Source: Salvia splendens
Taxonomy: Eukaryota; Streptophyta; Magnoliopsida; Lamiales; Lamiaceae
Length of the DNA stretch: 64,000 nt
Assembly (NCBI RefSeq): GCF_004379255.2
Contig: NC_056042.1
Span: 11,083,901-11,147,900, forward strand
Reading direction: 5' to 3'
The notes below the pieces were generated by a model, which worked only from the letters and a program-made list of their open reading frames with translations, made no database searches and had not been told where the DNA came from. The translations under genes and the position numbers were made by a program. Positions 44,613 through 56,191 of the stretch are shown piece by piece (within the stretch, counting starts at the first letter, position 1; each line of letters begins with the position of its first letter).

Positions 44613-46390
44613 TCATTGACCACCATAGCGAGATTGCAACCTCTTCTTCTCAAACTCGACCTGAATGGAACAAGGCATGGGATAAGAGAGACCAAAAAGG
44701 CATTCCCAAAATAATTTTTTTTGAGTCATCTGGAATTTCCTTACCACTTTTCGAACTCGTTCATTGGCAGCAGGAGTTCCTCCTGTAACTGATTCAGGGA
44801 GATAAGGGCTGCTAACTCGCACCTCGTTCATAACAACAATCGTACTTTTATCCCAGCGTACTGGGAGACTGGATATGTAAAACATCATTAATCATATGCA
44901 AATAAACTGATTAATATGCACAGTACAAGATGCAAAATTGACGATGATTATCTTGAGCAAAGGGTGCCACGAGACGATCTCTCAACTTGCTTAGATCAAC
45001 AAGGAGAAAATAATGGGAAAAGTGCATACATGTGCATAGATCCAAAGGAAAACGAAGAATACATTGTTGAAACAGAAGTTCATTTGATTGATATTGGTTG
45101 AGATTGTTTGGAAACTTATATTAAGATGGAAGCAACTTATTTTTATAATTCTCTGAAGTCTTGGAACTGCACAAAACTCTCCAAAGTCTCCAAGCAGTTC
45201 CCGATTTTCTAAACATGGCCTAAAGATCAGAGAAAAATCACTATTTGGTATTCCATCAGCTGAATTTGAGTGAACCACAATAATTTCATATACAGTTTAC
45301 GAACTATAGAAAAATTTAATCCAAAATTTAGTGGTATCCCTAACCAGTAACCACCTTAGCTTGTATTTGTATCACGTTACTTCGTTATACATATTCCAAT
45401 AGATCCAGCTACCTATAAATTCAACACACTTTCCCAAATAACTCTTGCTACGGAAGATCATAGTGAGACTAACTTTTTCCTATGCAGTAGTAAACGTCTT
45501 ACTAGAAAACAACAAGACACAGCGATCGATTCGTGACTCATGTGAGTTAATTAAAACGGTTTGACAACTACACCGATGTAAATTGCCAAATCGAAGCTAC
45601 ATCAATTTGCATCAGCCGAGAAACTAAGTAAACTACACATAAGATAACACAGTCACAATCAAAATATGCAAAAATTAACAACATTGATCAAGAAAAGGGA
45701 AATCAATTCAACAGAAGAAACAGAGTAAGACACTAATCTCCAGCAATTGAGCACATCAAAAGCTAACATTTCTAAAGGAGGGAGAAAGGGCGCATTACGT
45801 TTTGAACAAAGCATCAAAAAGGCTCTGAGCTTGAGGCGTAACACCCACACCAATCCTCTCCGCCTCAGCCTCAGCTTGCCTACAATCACAACCCCACAAA
45901 AAATCTAATTAAAAAATAAACCTCACAAATCATAGCATAACAAACTCTAAAAAGCCGAAAATTTCAAGACAAAACCCTCAATTTTAAATATTTTTTTTAC
46001 ACCTAATAGCAGATTCCTCTTTAGACTGAAGGGTATTGAGATCGAGGAAACACTTGTTGGCATCGAGAGGATCTTCGGCATGCCCTAAAAAGGCGAATTC
46101 TTTGATGTAATTAGCCTTCAGCAGCCTAATATTCCTCTTTGGGCCTGCCCCAGATTTCGATTCCTCTTGTGATTTCAAAGTTAAGGAACTTTTTTTCAAG
46201 TAAAAAAGCATATGGCAGAAAGTAAGAATGCGTAAATAGGAGTGTGATTTTTTGCAAGGATATGAAGGATGAGGAGGTTGGAAGGGCGGTCAAAGGAGAT
46301 TAGTTGGGCTTGGAATTCTTCGCCGAGAGTGGTTTTGATTGAAAGTATGCAGCCGATAGCAAATTCGTCGCCTTGACCTTGAGCATCCAT
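44613..46390 (-). CDS. LSM12: LSM12 homologue (LSm domain plus anticodon-binding-like domain)
   Basis: Five coding exons on the minus strand: 46390-46264, 46168-46003, 45879-45799, 44868-44745 and 44660-44613, giving 181 residues. Phases agree at every junction. The N-terminal LSm-like part has [33 protein letters not shown]. The C-terminal domain has [10 protein letters not shown], then [47 protein letters not shown] and the tail FEKKRLQ, all typical of LSM12 proteins. LSM12 is conserved in eukaryotes. It is linked to RNA metabolism and, in animals, to Ataxin-2 complexes; its plant role is less clear. Introns 2-4 are ordinary gt-ag. Intron 1 is U12-type. The AUG at 46390 was chosen because the protein family starts there. 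Confidence 0.92.
44869..45798 (-). other. LSM12: Intron 3 of LSM12 (930 nt)
   Basis: gt at 45798-45797 and ag at 44870-44869 on the minus strand. Short frames inside have no recognisable content. It is the longest intron of the gene. Confidence 0.8.
46169..46263 (-). other. LSM12: U12-type AT-AC intron 1 of LSM12 (95 nt)
   Basis: On the minus strand the intron begins ATATCCTTGC, the U12 donor, and ends GAAATCAC. It carries TTCCTTAAC (46180-46188), an exact match to the U12 branch-site consensus, about 12 nt from the acceptor. No gt donor exists nearby that joins the exons in frame. Splicing at AT-AC gives [14 protein letters not shown], matching the family's usual order (hydrophobic, then QEASK-like). 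Confidence 0.9.
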
Positions 46391-46833
46391 CGCTGAGCGT
46401 CTGAAATTTTGCAATGTTTTTTGCTCTACTTTGAATTTCGCATAGAGAGAGGAGATGGAGTTATGGATTGGTCCCGTTCAGTAAGCCCAATTGACCCATG
46501 ATTATATTAGCTTAGACATAAACAACCAAACAACAGCATAAATTTAATAGATGCACTGATTTAATTTTAGAATAAACTCATATTGACCTATCCTATATTA
46601 TACTCCTTTCCGTTCTGCCGAACTGTTCTTCCTCTTACTTTGCTTATAACTGCGGGCGTGGGACATAGGAGTATCAACTATTACCAAATTTCTCAAAATG
46701 AAAAAATAACTCGACTACGATGGAATGGAGAGAATATCTTATTATTATCTTGTCTCACAAACCGAACAACGTCATTAATGATTATTATTAAATAATAAAT
46801 ATTAATTACAAAACCTACGAACTTAATTACTAA

Positions 46834-47196
46834 GAGCATCAGCAGTGGCGGGGAATTCCGCTGAAAACCTACGGCCACATCATACGGACTTCTCACTGCA
46901 CTGTCACGTCATAAGGACTTCCCACTGCACAATGACGGACATCCCCAAAGACTTCCCGAAGGACTTCCCACAATTAATGCAATAAACGGAAATTCCGCGC
47001 GGACGTCCGTGGGAGTCAACGCAATGGTGGACGTCCGCACGCCCGTCGCGACGGAATTCCGCGTAACGCCGCGGAACTGCGGTGTCCTCGGCGGAATTCC
47101 GTATCCGTTCATACCATGCACAATGGCAGACGTCCGCCGCAGAATTCCGGCACGCCGGTCTGAATTCTGCCGGGACGGGCGCCATTGGTGATGCTC
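46834..47196. mobile_element. PIF/Harbinger MITE, GC-rich
   Basis: The ends are gagcatcagcagtggcgg and the inverse of gccattggtgatgctc, with TAA on both sides (46831-46833, 47197-47199). The interior is GC-rich with many gcggaattcc and gacgtccg variants; open frames in it are by-products. Its right part plus about 75 bp of flank was copied to 47393-47652. Confidence 0.85.
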
Positions 47197-47279
47197 TAAT
47201 AGTTCCTAAGGAATAATAGTTGTTATTGCACCTGTATCAATCGAAGAGATTTGATGTGTTGCGGACATTTTGTGAGCGG

Positions 47280-47345
47280 CATTTTTGAGCGCCCCTCTCT
47301 CTCTCTCCCTTTCTCTCTCTCTCCCTTTCTCTCTCTATTCTGTGA
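47280..47345. repeat. CT-rich microsatellite
   Basis: Repeated tctctctccctttctctctc units. Confidence 0.8.
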
Positions 47346-47368
47346 TTTATCACATCTCACATCCCCTT

Positions 47369-48062
47369 TGAAAGAAATCCATGGGTTCCATCCCGCGCGG
47401 ACGTTCGTGGGAGTCAACGCAATGGCGGACGTCCGCACGCCCATCGCAACGAAATTCCGCGTAACGCCGCGGAACTGCGTTGTCTTTGGCGGAATTCCGT
47501 ATCCGTCCATACCATGCACAATGGCGGACGTCCGCCGCGAAATTCCAGCACGCCGGTCGGAATTTCGCCGGGACGAGCGCCATTGGTGATGCTCTAATAG
47601 TTCCTAAGGAATAATAGCCAAGAGATTTGTTATGTTGCGGACATTTGTGTACACTGATGTGGGATATTATTATATTCATTTTTATGTTTCAATTGCCAAC
47701 ACCCTCCCTCAAACCCTTCAGGGTGAATCTTGGAGGGGTTGGCCTTTTTTATGATCGATTGGACAATCGGCCCAATTTTTTTTTCGATCGGTTGGACCAC
47801 TAGCCGAAATTTTTTTCAGCCCAGTTATACTGCTGGGTCAGTCATTTTTTTCGGTTTCAGCCCAGATATACTGCTGGGTCAGTTAAATATAACCCACAGT
47901 CGGCGACCCGCTCTGATACCATGATAGAAATCCATGGGTTCCATCTTAAAACCAATTGGTGATAAGAGGAGAGGCCCATGAGATTTATATAGTGGATTAA
48001 GCTCTTTGTGTACACCGATGTGAGATATTATTATATTCATTTTTATGTTTCAATTGCCAATG
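47369..48062 (-). mobile_element. TRIM-type miniature LTR retrotransposon
   Basis: Read on the minus strand: a 5' LTR (48062-47922), the tRNA-Met primer site TGGTATCAGAGC (47921-47910), about 210 bp of internal sequence, a polypurine tract GGGTTTGAGGGAGGG just before the 3' LTR, and the 3' LTR (47701-47369). Outside is a perfect 5-bp duplication, ccctt (47364-47368, 48063-48067). It has no coding capacity. The 3' LTR has about 60 bp replaced by a 260-bp copy of a neighbouring sequence. Confidence 0.85.
47393..47652. repeat. Copy of the neighbouring MITE part and flank inside the TRIM 3' LTR
   Basis: It matches 46996-47275 from ccgcgcggacgt through the MITE end (gccattggtgatgctctaat) and on into the MITE's genomic flank (agttcctaaggaataatag, then gttgcggacat), with about 20 bp missing. 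The LTR sequence stops at gggttccatc and resumes at ttgtgtacac. Confidence 0.8.
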
Positions 48063-48114
48063 CCCTTTATCTTTTGCGATTTCATCTCTCTTTGTTTCTC
48101 TCCTACATTTATCT

Positions 48115-48430
48115 TTCTTCTTCAATTCTAAAATCGACTTTATTATCAATGAAATCTACACAAAAAAATCTCTATGTGCCTCACAAAACTCAAAATTACT
48201 CTCCACCATGTTTTTTCTTCAATTCTAAAATCGACTTTATTATCAATGAAATCTACACAAAAAAATCTCTATGTGCCTCAATTCTACATATTTTTGTTAC
48301 CGTCCAAACCTATGCTAAAATTCATAAACACATGATAGGACATACGAAGAAAAAGAAGAATAAAATAGGCGTAATTCAATTGCTACTCCCGAAAAAAGAA
48401 GAATAAAATAGGTGTAATTCAATTGCTACT
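48115..48430. repeat. Two local tandem duplications
   Basis: A block of about 65 bp from ttcttcaattctaaaatcga to tctctatgtgcctca occurs at 48118 and 48215 (period 97). A 45-bp unit with aagaagaataaaatagg occurs at 48352 and 48397. Confidence 0.85.
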
Positions 48431-48699
48431 CCCGTCAATTGGCGGCATAATTTATTAGGGAGATAAAGTCCAAACAAAAACCACTCCTCAAGCAAAACCT
48501 TGAATACTTTTCCCATCATTCACTCTACTAATTAAAATCAAAATTGCCGGAAAGAATTCGGTTCCACTATGATTTAGAATTTCAATTTAGAACAGAGAAG
48601 CGGAGAAAAACAATGATATGCTTTGGAATTTCAATTCGGATGATGGAGAGGGAATTTTGAAGGGGTTGGCAGCGTAACTGCACATATAAATCAATTACA

Positions 48700-50273
48700 T
48701 AATAATTCTGATATATTTGGCAGATTATTTAGACAAAATCTATTCACGCAATTATCACATCTATCATGCTCATAACTTGAATCAAATCATGCTTTAAGCG
48801 TAATTGAAACATAAAACATGCTTTTCTACAGATTAGCCATTTTACCTTGATGATTCTCCAAAGAATCGAAGATAGCTCGCGTCTTCTCCATGTAAAGATC
48901 TTGAGTACTAGACCAAGATCTTCTGACTGGTTCCCGCTGATATCAACGTGGACTGATCTAACCAGAATACAAGGACTTAAATAATGAAGACAAAATTCTA
49001 TCTCACGGAGGAGAACAAAAATTGTCCCCTATGAGAAATAGGAGGGGGGACGAAAATTATGAGGAAAAATAAGTGTGTTTTTTTTCTCATTTATTCTCCT
49101 ATTTATATTGTTGGGGATATCGCAGCTGAAATTGCAAATTAAATGAATCCACAAAAGAATCTATTTAGGAGATTACGTGGATCGATTCAATTTCATGCGT
49201 GAACATGTAGAGACATATTATTGCGCAATTAATCACATAATTTATAATTAAAATATGATGTTGAATACTTACAATTATGATTCTCTAAAGAATCGAAGTG
49301 ACTCGCTACTTCTCCACGTGTAGATCTTGAAGCTTGATTGTGATTGCAAGACCAAAGATCTTCTAACCTATGACCCAATTCTAGATCTAAATTCCTTGTG
49401 GGAGGAATCTCTTAGAAATAATAAGGATCTTGAAGGAAAAGACAAGAACGGCAAGTACACACAAAGATGAATTTTCGAATTCGTCTATTAGAGAGAGAGG
49501 ACCGAAAATCCAAGGTGCGGAGGCTAGGGTTTAACTTCATGTGTTGTGTATATATGTCACACCTCCTTCATCCCTATTTATAGAGTTTGTGATGGGTTAG
49601 GTTAGGGATCTATGGGGCTTGGATTGAGCCTCCCATATTGGACTTTCTTTACTAATTAAATTATAACCCATAATTCAATATAAGGTCAGTGGCATATTTC
49701 TTGTGCCACTATCGAATAAATACTGATTGCCCATCCAATCCGTGATTACAAGCAATCCGGGTTAACCTCTTTCATATATTATTTCTCGTGTCTAAGACTT
49801 TCTATATCCATTAATTAATTTGTAGTCTATATGGACTTTAAATTAATCAATATCTTTTCTTTCCAAGAGTTTGTCTAGTACAAGAAGTATATTAAAATAT
49901 ACTTTGCCTTTTCTATTATTCTTGGATAAAATCCAAACCGACCGGGTTTCCGAACAATAGAACTTTTCTCGAACACCTCTTGGGGATATAGTCATACCAC
50001 GCATGCACACGATTCAATGTAATAACAAAATTGACACCATACTAGTTATCAATTACTACTGCCCAAGATATCAGGAATATTGGGTTACGAAAAACCCACA
50101 CCAACTGATAAGTCAAAGCATCCTTTCAATGCTATACCACACCAGTGTCAGTAGTCATTCTCAAGGTAAAGACGACTTTCGGATGGACACCACAACCTTT
50201 CGCGATAGGTAGCCAAAGCCTATCTAGGTTGTGAAAAAGTTTTACTTCTACAAGGTTCCGGCTAGATCACTGA
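48700..50273 (-). repeat. Diverged LTR-like dispersed repeats, minus orientation
   Basis: Two related blocks lie side by side: the tctccaaagaatcgaag (48855) and tctctaaagaatcgaag (49283) regions each continue into tctccatg/tctccacg, agatcttga and aagatcttct phrases. The second block continues to about 50270 and has a diverged relative at about 51310-51960, sharing the blocks around cacacgattcaat, attgggtt(a/g)cgaaaaaccc and cgataggtag. They are probably LTRs or leaders of an old Ty1/copia-like family. Confidence 0.5.
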
Positions 50274-51310
50274 TACGCTCGGATTTTGCACTATTTTAAG
50301 GCCATTATTTGGTTCGTTTTGAGCGTCAAAATTGCATTACATGTCCATTATTTGCATAAAAATAGCATAAAAAGGTCAAAATTCGAAAGCTGGAACTGAG
50401 GCGCAACCCAGAGGCCAGCTGCACCCAATGCAGCGGTCGCTACAACCATTCCAGAGAGTTTTGGAGCTGTCCAGTGGCCCGGTGGGCCCAGTCGCGCATG
50501 ACAGCCTGTGTTCAAACTTATTTTTCTGGCGATTCTGAAGTCAGATCAGGGCTTGCTACATAGCATTTTCTTTGTCTTTGAAAGAACTTCACGTTGGTAC
50601 TAAGATCATCTCAATCGGAGTACGGTGGAGAAAGTTATGGCCATTCTACAAAGACTGCGCAATGCTGTCAAGTGCTGGAGGGAATTTAAGGAAGGAAAGA
50701 AACTATTACCTTGTTAAGCCAAATGTTTTCCTTAACCTATGGAGCACGAAATTTACATCTTTCCTATTACTTGGAGGATACCTTTTACCATGTTTAAACC
50801 TTCTTCAAGCCTATATATACCTCATAACCTCATTCACAATATTCACCAATTCATAACTTGTGATGATTAAATATAACTTGCTACATAATCGTGAGAGGAG
50901 GTTGGCGAGTTAGGTCCACTTAGTAGACACTACAATTAGCTTTCCTTAAAACGGCATTGTTAATTGAGAGTGAGGACTTTTCAAGAGTCTTAGGAGCTTT
51001 AAGGAGTTACGGATCTAGGATTGACGCCCCTAATGTTAGTAATCTACGTTTGTATCGCATGAGCATAAATTAGACGACTCGTTCTATCGAAGTAAGAACT
51101 GTGCTAGGGTGTTGTAGTTGGAATTTGTATAACCATAACTGTGAACGCACATCCCTGGAATTCCCTTATCTCTCATATCATTATCTTTGTGATTTATTTG
51201 CAATTAGTTGTTTACTTGCTATTACTTGTTTTATTTTCAAAAATCTCCAAAACTCTTGTTAGCATCCACTTTCCAAAACTGTGAACGCAAATCCCTGGAA
51301 TATTATTAGC
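50274..51310 (+). repeat. Probable LTR of a Ty3-type element (boundaries uncertain)
   Basis: It starts tgatacgctcggattttgca after atcac and interrupts the dispersed repeat. It has a TATA-like tatatatac at about 50812. The phrase aactgtgaacgca(c/a)atccctggaat occurs twice (near 51137 and 51281), which may mark a partial duplication at the right end. I found no matching 5-bp duplication. A 94-codon frame (50572-50856) has no known domain. Confidence 0.45.
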
Positions 51311-52187
51311 AGCCGCTACAGAAATAATATTGCACTGTCCATCCAAATCCGAAATTATAAGTAATCAGGGTTTCTATTGTTTGTCATTCATTTCCTGCGC
51401 TTAAGATAGAAACGTCCAATAATTAATTAGTGTCTGCTATGAACTTAATTAATTAACATCTTATTAATTCCAAGAGTAGACTTAGCAAGAAACTCTTATT
51501 TATTATTCATAGAGGAATCAAACTCCAACTGGCTAGGTTCCGAATAATAAAGCCTTGTTTCGAGCTCCTCTTGAGGACGTTATCAAACGAGACTCACCTC
51601 GCACACGATTCAATATAATAGCAATTCTAGCACCGTTAGGTACTAATGACCACTACCTATTATACCAGGATTATTGGGTTGCGAAAAACCCGCACCATTT
51701 GGTAAGTCAAAGTAGTACATAATCAATACCGTATGCTCAATGCTAACGTACATTGATTAAGAAATAAATAATTATTAAGACCTCGTCTTTCAGTAGATAG
51801 CATACAGACTTGTCTCGCTATTAGATCCAATTCAGTGCTCTACCACACCAATATCATCTTATTTCAGTAAGACTTAGAAATATGCAAACTGACATTGCAA
51901 CCTTTCACGATAGGTAGTCTAGGCTATCTGGGTTGTGAAATTCTTATTTTTCTTTGTTCAGAACTGACCGTGTTACGTTAAAGTGGACGACGCCCACAAC
52001 CGGCCTACTAAAACAAATACTTAGACTTTGTTATGTTCACTTATACGTTTAAACATGCAATAAACATCCATTAAATGTAAAACATAACAACATTATGATA
52101 AAAATAATATGTTACATTCCTTAGAAAATAAAATAAGAGTTTTTACCGTATTCAATTACTCGAAAGGTGATTTAAACTCTAACAAAT
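51310..52187 (-). repeat. Second diverged copy of the dispersed repeat, ending in an LTR-like start
   Basis: It is collinear with 49700-50260 at roughly two-thirds identity by eye. On the minus strand its outer edge reads TGTTAGAGTTTAAATCACC, a plausible LTR start. Confidence 0.5.
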
Positions 52188-52587
52188 TTCACAGATGAGT
52201 TTGTATGTCATAAAAAATGTACATATGGGTTTTGATTTTCATGGAAACTAGATGTAATTGTGAATGTGATGAGATCAGAGTATAAGGGAGAAGGTGGAGT
52301 AGTGAAGCTCGAGCTGCTGAAGCTTAGCTCCAAGAAAGGGATGGTTGTTGAATCAGTTATCCACGTCAGCTTAGCTTCAACTAGCCGTTGGAGGTTGATG
52401 AACAAGAATTGACAACTGAAAGTTTGTTATATTCTTGTGCTCTCTCTTTGTTTCTGTAGCATAGATTCACATAAAAGGGGATCCACACACACATACATAG
52501 CAACTCAGTCATTCAATCTCTCTTTCATTCACTTTAATTTAGATAGCTACTTGCGGTTATTGCTTCTTGATTCATAGTGAGATAGAG

Positions 52588-52779
52588 CTAGATTGAGAGT
52601 GTGTAATCTTGATAGTGAGGTGAATAAAGTTTCGTTTTGTTGTCCGTGATGTAGATCACATTGATCGAACCACGTAATTCCTCGGTGTGTTTTACGTTCA
52701 TCGCTTCTTGGTTGTTGATTTCTGCGAGATCAATTCCTAACACTAGAGAAATGGCAAGAAGTAAGAGACACACGTTCAT
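52588..52779 (-). CDS. Possible small secreted peptide
   Basis: A 63-codon frame opening with MNVCLLLLAISLVLGIDLA, a convincing signal peptide. A polar mature part follows, ending YSPHYQDYTLSI. I do not recognise a family. Peptide-hormone precursors have this size and layout. The Ty1/copia element at 53004 lies about 225 bp upstream of its start, separated by a 60-bp tandem repeat. It may be a first exon or a chance frame. Confidence 0.3.
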   Translation of the reverse strand: MNVCLLLLAISLVLGIDLAEINNQEAMNVKHTEELRGSINVIYITDNKTKLYSPHYQDYTLSI

Positions 52780-52841
52780 GTAGAATCGTATATTGGTAAA
52801 AAAGAAGAGAATTTTCTCCTAGAAATTGCACTTCTCAATTA

Positions 52842-52960
52842 ACACCAGTAACAATCGGAATCATAGTTCTTTTCCTTTTTTTGAGGTGCCGTAATCTTGA
52901 GCACCAGTAACAATTGAAATTAGAGCTCTTTCCCTTTTCTTCTGAGGCGTCGTAATCTTA
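52842..52960. repeat. 60-bp tandem duplication upstream of the possible peptide gene
   Basis: Two copies of caccagtaacaat followed by an agttctttt/agctctttc block and tgaggtgccgtaatctt/tgaggcgtcgtaatctt, the second starting near 52901. Confidence 0.8.
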
Positions 52961-53003
52961 TTTTGAAATTAATTGAAAAACAGAATAGAGAGAGAGGTGA
53001 AGT

Positions 53004-53229
53004 TGTCAAGAAGTGAAGATTGCAGAGGATAATCTAATCTGGGAAAGTATCACAATTAGCATATAATTTATATGTAATTGATTCAATTAGGAATAGATTT
53101 ATACTCTGACTTATTTACACATATTCCTACCTATAAGAGGATGTAAAGTCTGTATAGAAAATACATAGAAATAAAAATGATCCCTTCCCTCCCAATTCTT
53201 TTCTTATCGGTTGAAATCCTTTCTTGAGA
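53004..53229 (+). repeat. Left LTR of the copia element
   Basis: It starts tgtcaagaagtgaagattgc and ends tttcttgaga. The core (gtatcacaattagcatataa) is identical in both LTRs. Confidence 0.9.
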
Positions 53230-53395
53230 TGGTGTCAGAGCAGGCTAAATCTTCCATGGGAGTCAGAAACAGAGTCATCATCGTCCCTAACCCTTCTCGT
53301 CCTTTAGCCTAACCCTTTCCATCGTCCCTAACCCTTCTCGGCCTTTAGCCTAACCCTTTCCAACCGAGAACCTGCAAATCAGCCAACCTAAACCA

Positions 53396-54604
53396 TGTCA
53401 GATTTTGAACCAGAAACTCCCAAAAATCCTCAACCGAAGGCAGCCAATCTGGCTTCCCACCCGAATTTGGTGAACAACTTGCGGCATTCATGAAACAAAA
53501 CTTCAATATGCCACTAGAAATAAAGCCGGTAACACCACCGACAACAACCCAACCTATTCAACCCGACCACCCCGAGAATTTCGGGGAAGTCTCCGTGAAG
53601 ACCAAACTGGACGGACACAACTATCCCCTGTGGATAATCCTCATGAAACGAGCGATCGAGGGAAAAGGTTTGGCGTCTCACATAATTGGAGTTTCAAAAC
53701 CCCCCGGTCAAAGATCCCGGTTACTCAAAATGGCAACAACGGGATGATACTGTGTTCAATTGGATCATCAATACCCTCGAGACAAGCCTGGTGAATGAGG
53801 TATCACGATATGAGACGACGAGAGACCTATGGAATGAACTTGCCGTCACAAATGGGAGCGGTTCTGATCCTGTCCAAATATGGGATCTGCATCAACAAGC
53901 ATACGACATGAGACAAGGTACCATGACATTGGAGGAATTATGGAACAAGTTTCAAGACTTATGGATCATGATTGACACCTGAGACCCAAACCCGATGAGT
54001 TACCCATCAAAGATCGAGAAATACAACCAGAGAGAACAAAGGTTTCGAGTATACCATTTCCTGCAAGCCCTAGATCACAAGTATGATGCAGTCAAGAAGG
54101 AAATCATCAACAAAGATCCCCTTCCAACAGTGAAGCAAGAATATGGAATTATTCAAAGAGAAGCCATTAATTCGGGAGTCCTCAAACATGAATCGAAGGA
54201 TCCACCGACGGGAAGCATCAGCGCTGGATTAGCCGCCATAAACCGGCCACCACCACTCGGCTACCCCTCAAACTCCGTAAATCATAGTCGAACAGGAGAA
54301 GAGGACAAGAGCAGGCTTACTTGCTCTCACTATGGAGGAAAAAACACACCAAAGAGGGATGTTTTCTCCTAATCGGATATCCCGAATGGTGGGATGAAAT
54401 GAAGAAGCCAAGGGCAGCGAGGGCGGCCAATCGGAACCAGAATCGAGGAGGTGGCGGAAGAGCAGCGGTGGTAGTGGCAGGAGGAGGCTGGGCTACCGAT
54501 GCTACCACCACCAGACCACCTCCAAACGGCGGTGTAGTTCCGGCGGGCAGCACCACGCCGGCGGTCTCATCGGTGACGACGATTGAAAATCACAAAGGGG
54601 ACTG
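53396..54604 (+). pseudogene. Copia Gag remnant
   Basis: The frame pieces show the usual plant copia Gag order: TKLDGHNYPLWIILMKRAI, NWIINTLETSLVNEV, TRDLWNELA, then a segment ending RVYHFLQALDHKYD. A broken CCHC zinc knuckle (CSHYGGK, second Cys replaced by Tyr, with a frameshift near 54340) is followed by GYPEWWDE. It is disrupted by a frameshift near 53700-53745, a stop at 53980 and the shift in the knuckle. Confidence 0.85.
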
Positions 54605-54732
54605 AGCGCAGCAGGCAGAGATTGGAAGGGGATTGACGGTGGCGGCTAGAGTTCCAGGAGGTAATGAGGGGTTTTATTCTTTAAACCCCTCAAATTTCCT
54701 AAACCCTCAAAATATACCCCAATTTCCCCTAT

Positions 54733-55458
54733 ATGCGAAAAGAACCCCAATTTTCTGCCAAATATGACTTCCGACCCCCTATGTCCTTTATGTGTCAATC
54801 TGTACCCCAAAAATATGTGAATTTGCTAATAAGAACCCCTGAACAATTAAAATCTTGTTTAGAGGCCCAAAGTGTTAGAATTTTTGATACCGAACCCAAT
54901 ATTGAGTGTAGAAATGCCTTCCAAGCGTTAGCCGACTTGCCTACTATCCCCGAAAACCAAGAAAAAACTGACCACTGGATATTTGATTGTGGAGCCACCG
55001 ATACCATGTCTTATGATGCCTTTGATTTTGCCAATATCTCCACCACACAAATGACTTATATACAAACTGCGAGTGTAGATTTAGCACATGTCCAAGGGGC
55101 TGGCCTAATTACTATTTTACCAGAATTGAAGTTGTCTAATGGTCTATATGTTCCTTCGTTGTCTCACAAACTGATATCTGTTAGTCAAGTGACGAGAGAA
55201 CTTAACTACAACTTACTAATGCAGTCTCAATTTTGCGTTTTACAGGATACGAAGACGGAGAGGATAATTGGGCGTGACACAGAACACAGAGGACTATACT
55301 ATGTAGACAGGATGGCTCAACCCGGGGCTGAGATGCTGACTTACGGACTGACAGACAAGCAAACCTGTCTCTGGCATCGTCGGTTAGGGCACCCATCTGT
55401 AGAATGTCTTGGGTTTATTTCTTCAAATCTAAGTCTGAAGTTTTTGAGAAATTCGTGA
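54733..55458 (+). pseudogene. Copia protease and pre-integrase remnant
   Basis: WIFDCGATDTM holds the catalytic Asp (54985-54987), with Cys where the usual D(S/T)GA motif has Ser or Thr. Downstream, LWHRRLGHPS is the pre-integrase motif. The frame then shifts, and part of the integrase zinc-binding region is missing. Confidence 0.85.
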
Positions 55459-56137
55459 TTTTTTACAACCTTATCCAAACAGAATATAACCAACGTATCC
55501 AAATCCTTAGATCCGACAATGGGGGCGAGTACATTAATACGAAAATGCAAACCTTTTTTTTTCTGATAATGGCCTTGTTCATCAAACCACATGTGCCTAT
55601 ACACCCGAACAAAATGGGGTAGCAGAACGAAAAAATAGGACCCTCCTTGTAATGACTAGGGCCCTCCTCATTGAATCCCATACACCAAAATCTTTTTGGC
55701 CCGAAGCAATAGCCACTTTAGTCTACCTACAAAACCGACTCTCGACATACATCCTAAATTTCAAAACTCCTCTCGATATCCTATCCACCTTCACAGAAAT
55801 ACCATCCTCCTTGTCCCTAGAACCCAAAATCTTTGGATGTACAGTCTTCGTCCACATTCCAAAACACGACCGATCAAAATTCTCACCATGTGCGGTCAAA
55901 TGTGCATTCGTCGGATATGGTGTCAACCAAAAGGGCTACAGGTGCTATGACCCAAAAACCCACCACCTCTACATTACCATGAACTGTGACTTTGTTGAAA
56001 CAGAATACTTTTACCACCAACTTAGGAGTCAGGGGAAAACAGACACTAGAGACTCTCCAAGTTGCCTTTATCCCACTAATTCCCCAAAGCCACCTTCACC
56101 CTTCCTTGTTCCTCTAACCGATCCGGTGTCAAGTTAG
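55404..56137 (+). pseudogene. Copia integrase remnant
   Basis: It contains ILRSDNGGEY (core Asp), a frameshift in the following stretch (about 55550-55620), then the downstream catalytic-core part and ECTVF-like, SKFSPCAVKCAFVGYG and GYRCYDP motifs. The first core Asp region is deleted. Confidence 0.8.
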
Positions 56138-56191
56138 GAGCCCGATGCCGGTCCCACAGAGGAGGTTAGCAGCACCATCGAGCCATCCACG

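Noticed and set aside
47009..47679. Several overlapping frames of 60-112 codons in the GC-rich MITE and its copy
   Set aside because: They occur in both strands of a transposon with simple gcggaattcc-type repeats. Not protein-coding.
49110..52187. Reading the two diverged repeats as the LTR pair of one retrotransposon
   Set aside because: They differ too much by eye (about one third), and the sequence between them is another LTR-like element without primer site or polypurine tract.
54321..54605. Gly/Ala-rich frame that might look like a separate gene
   Set aside because: It is the frameshifted end of the copia Gag, following the zinc-knuckle region.
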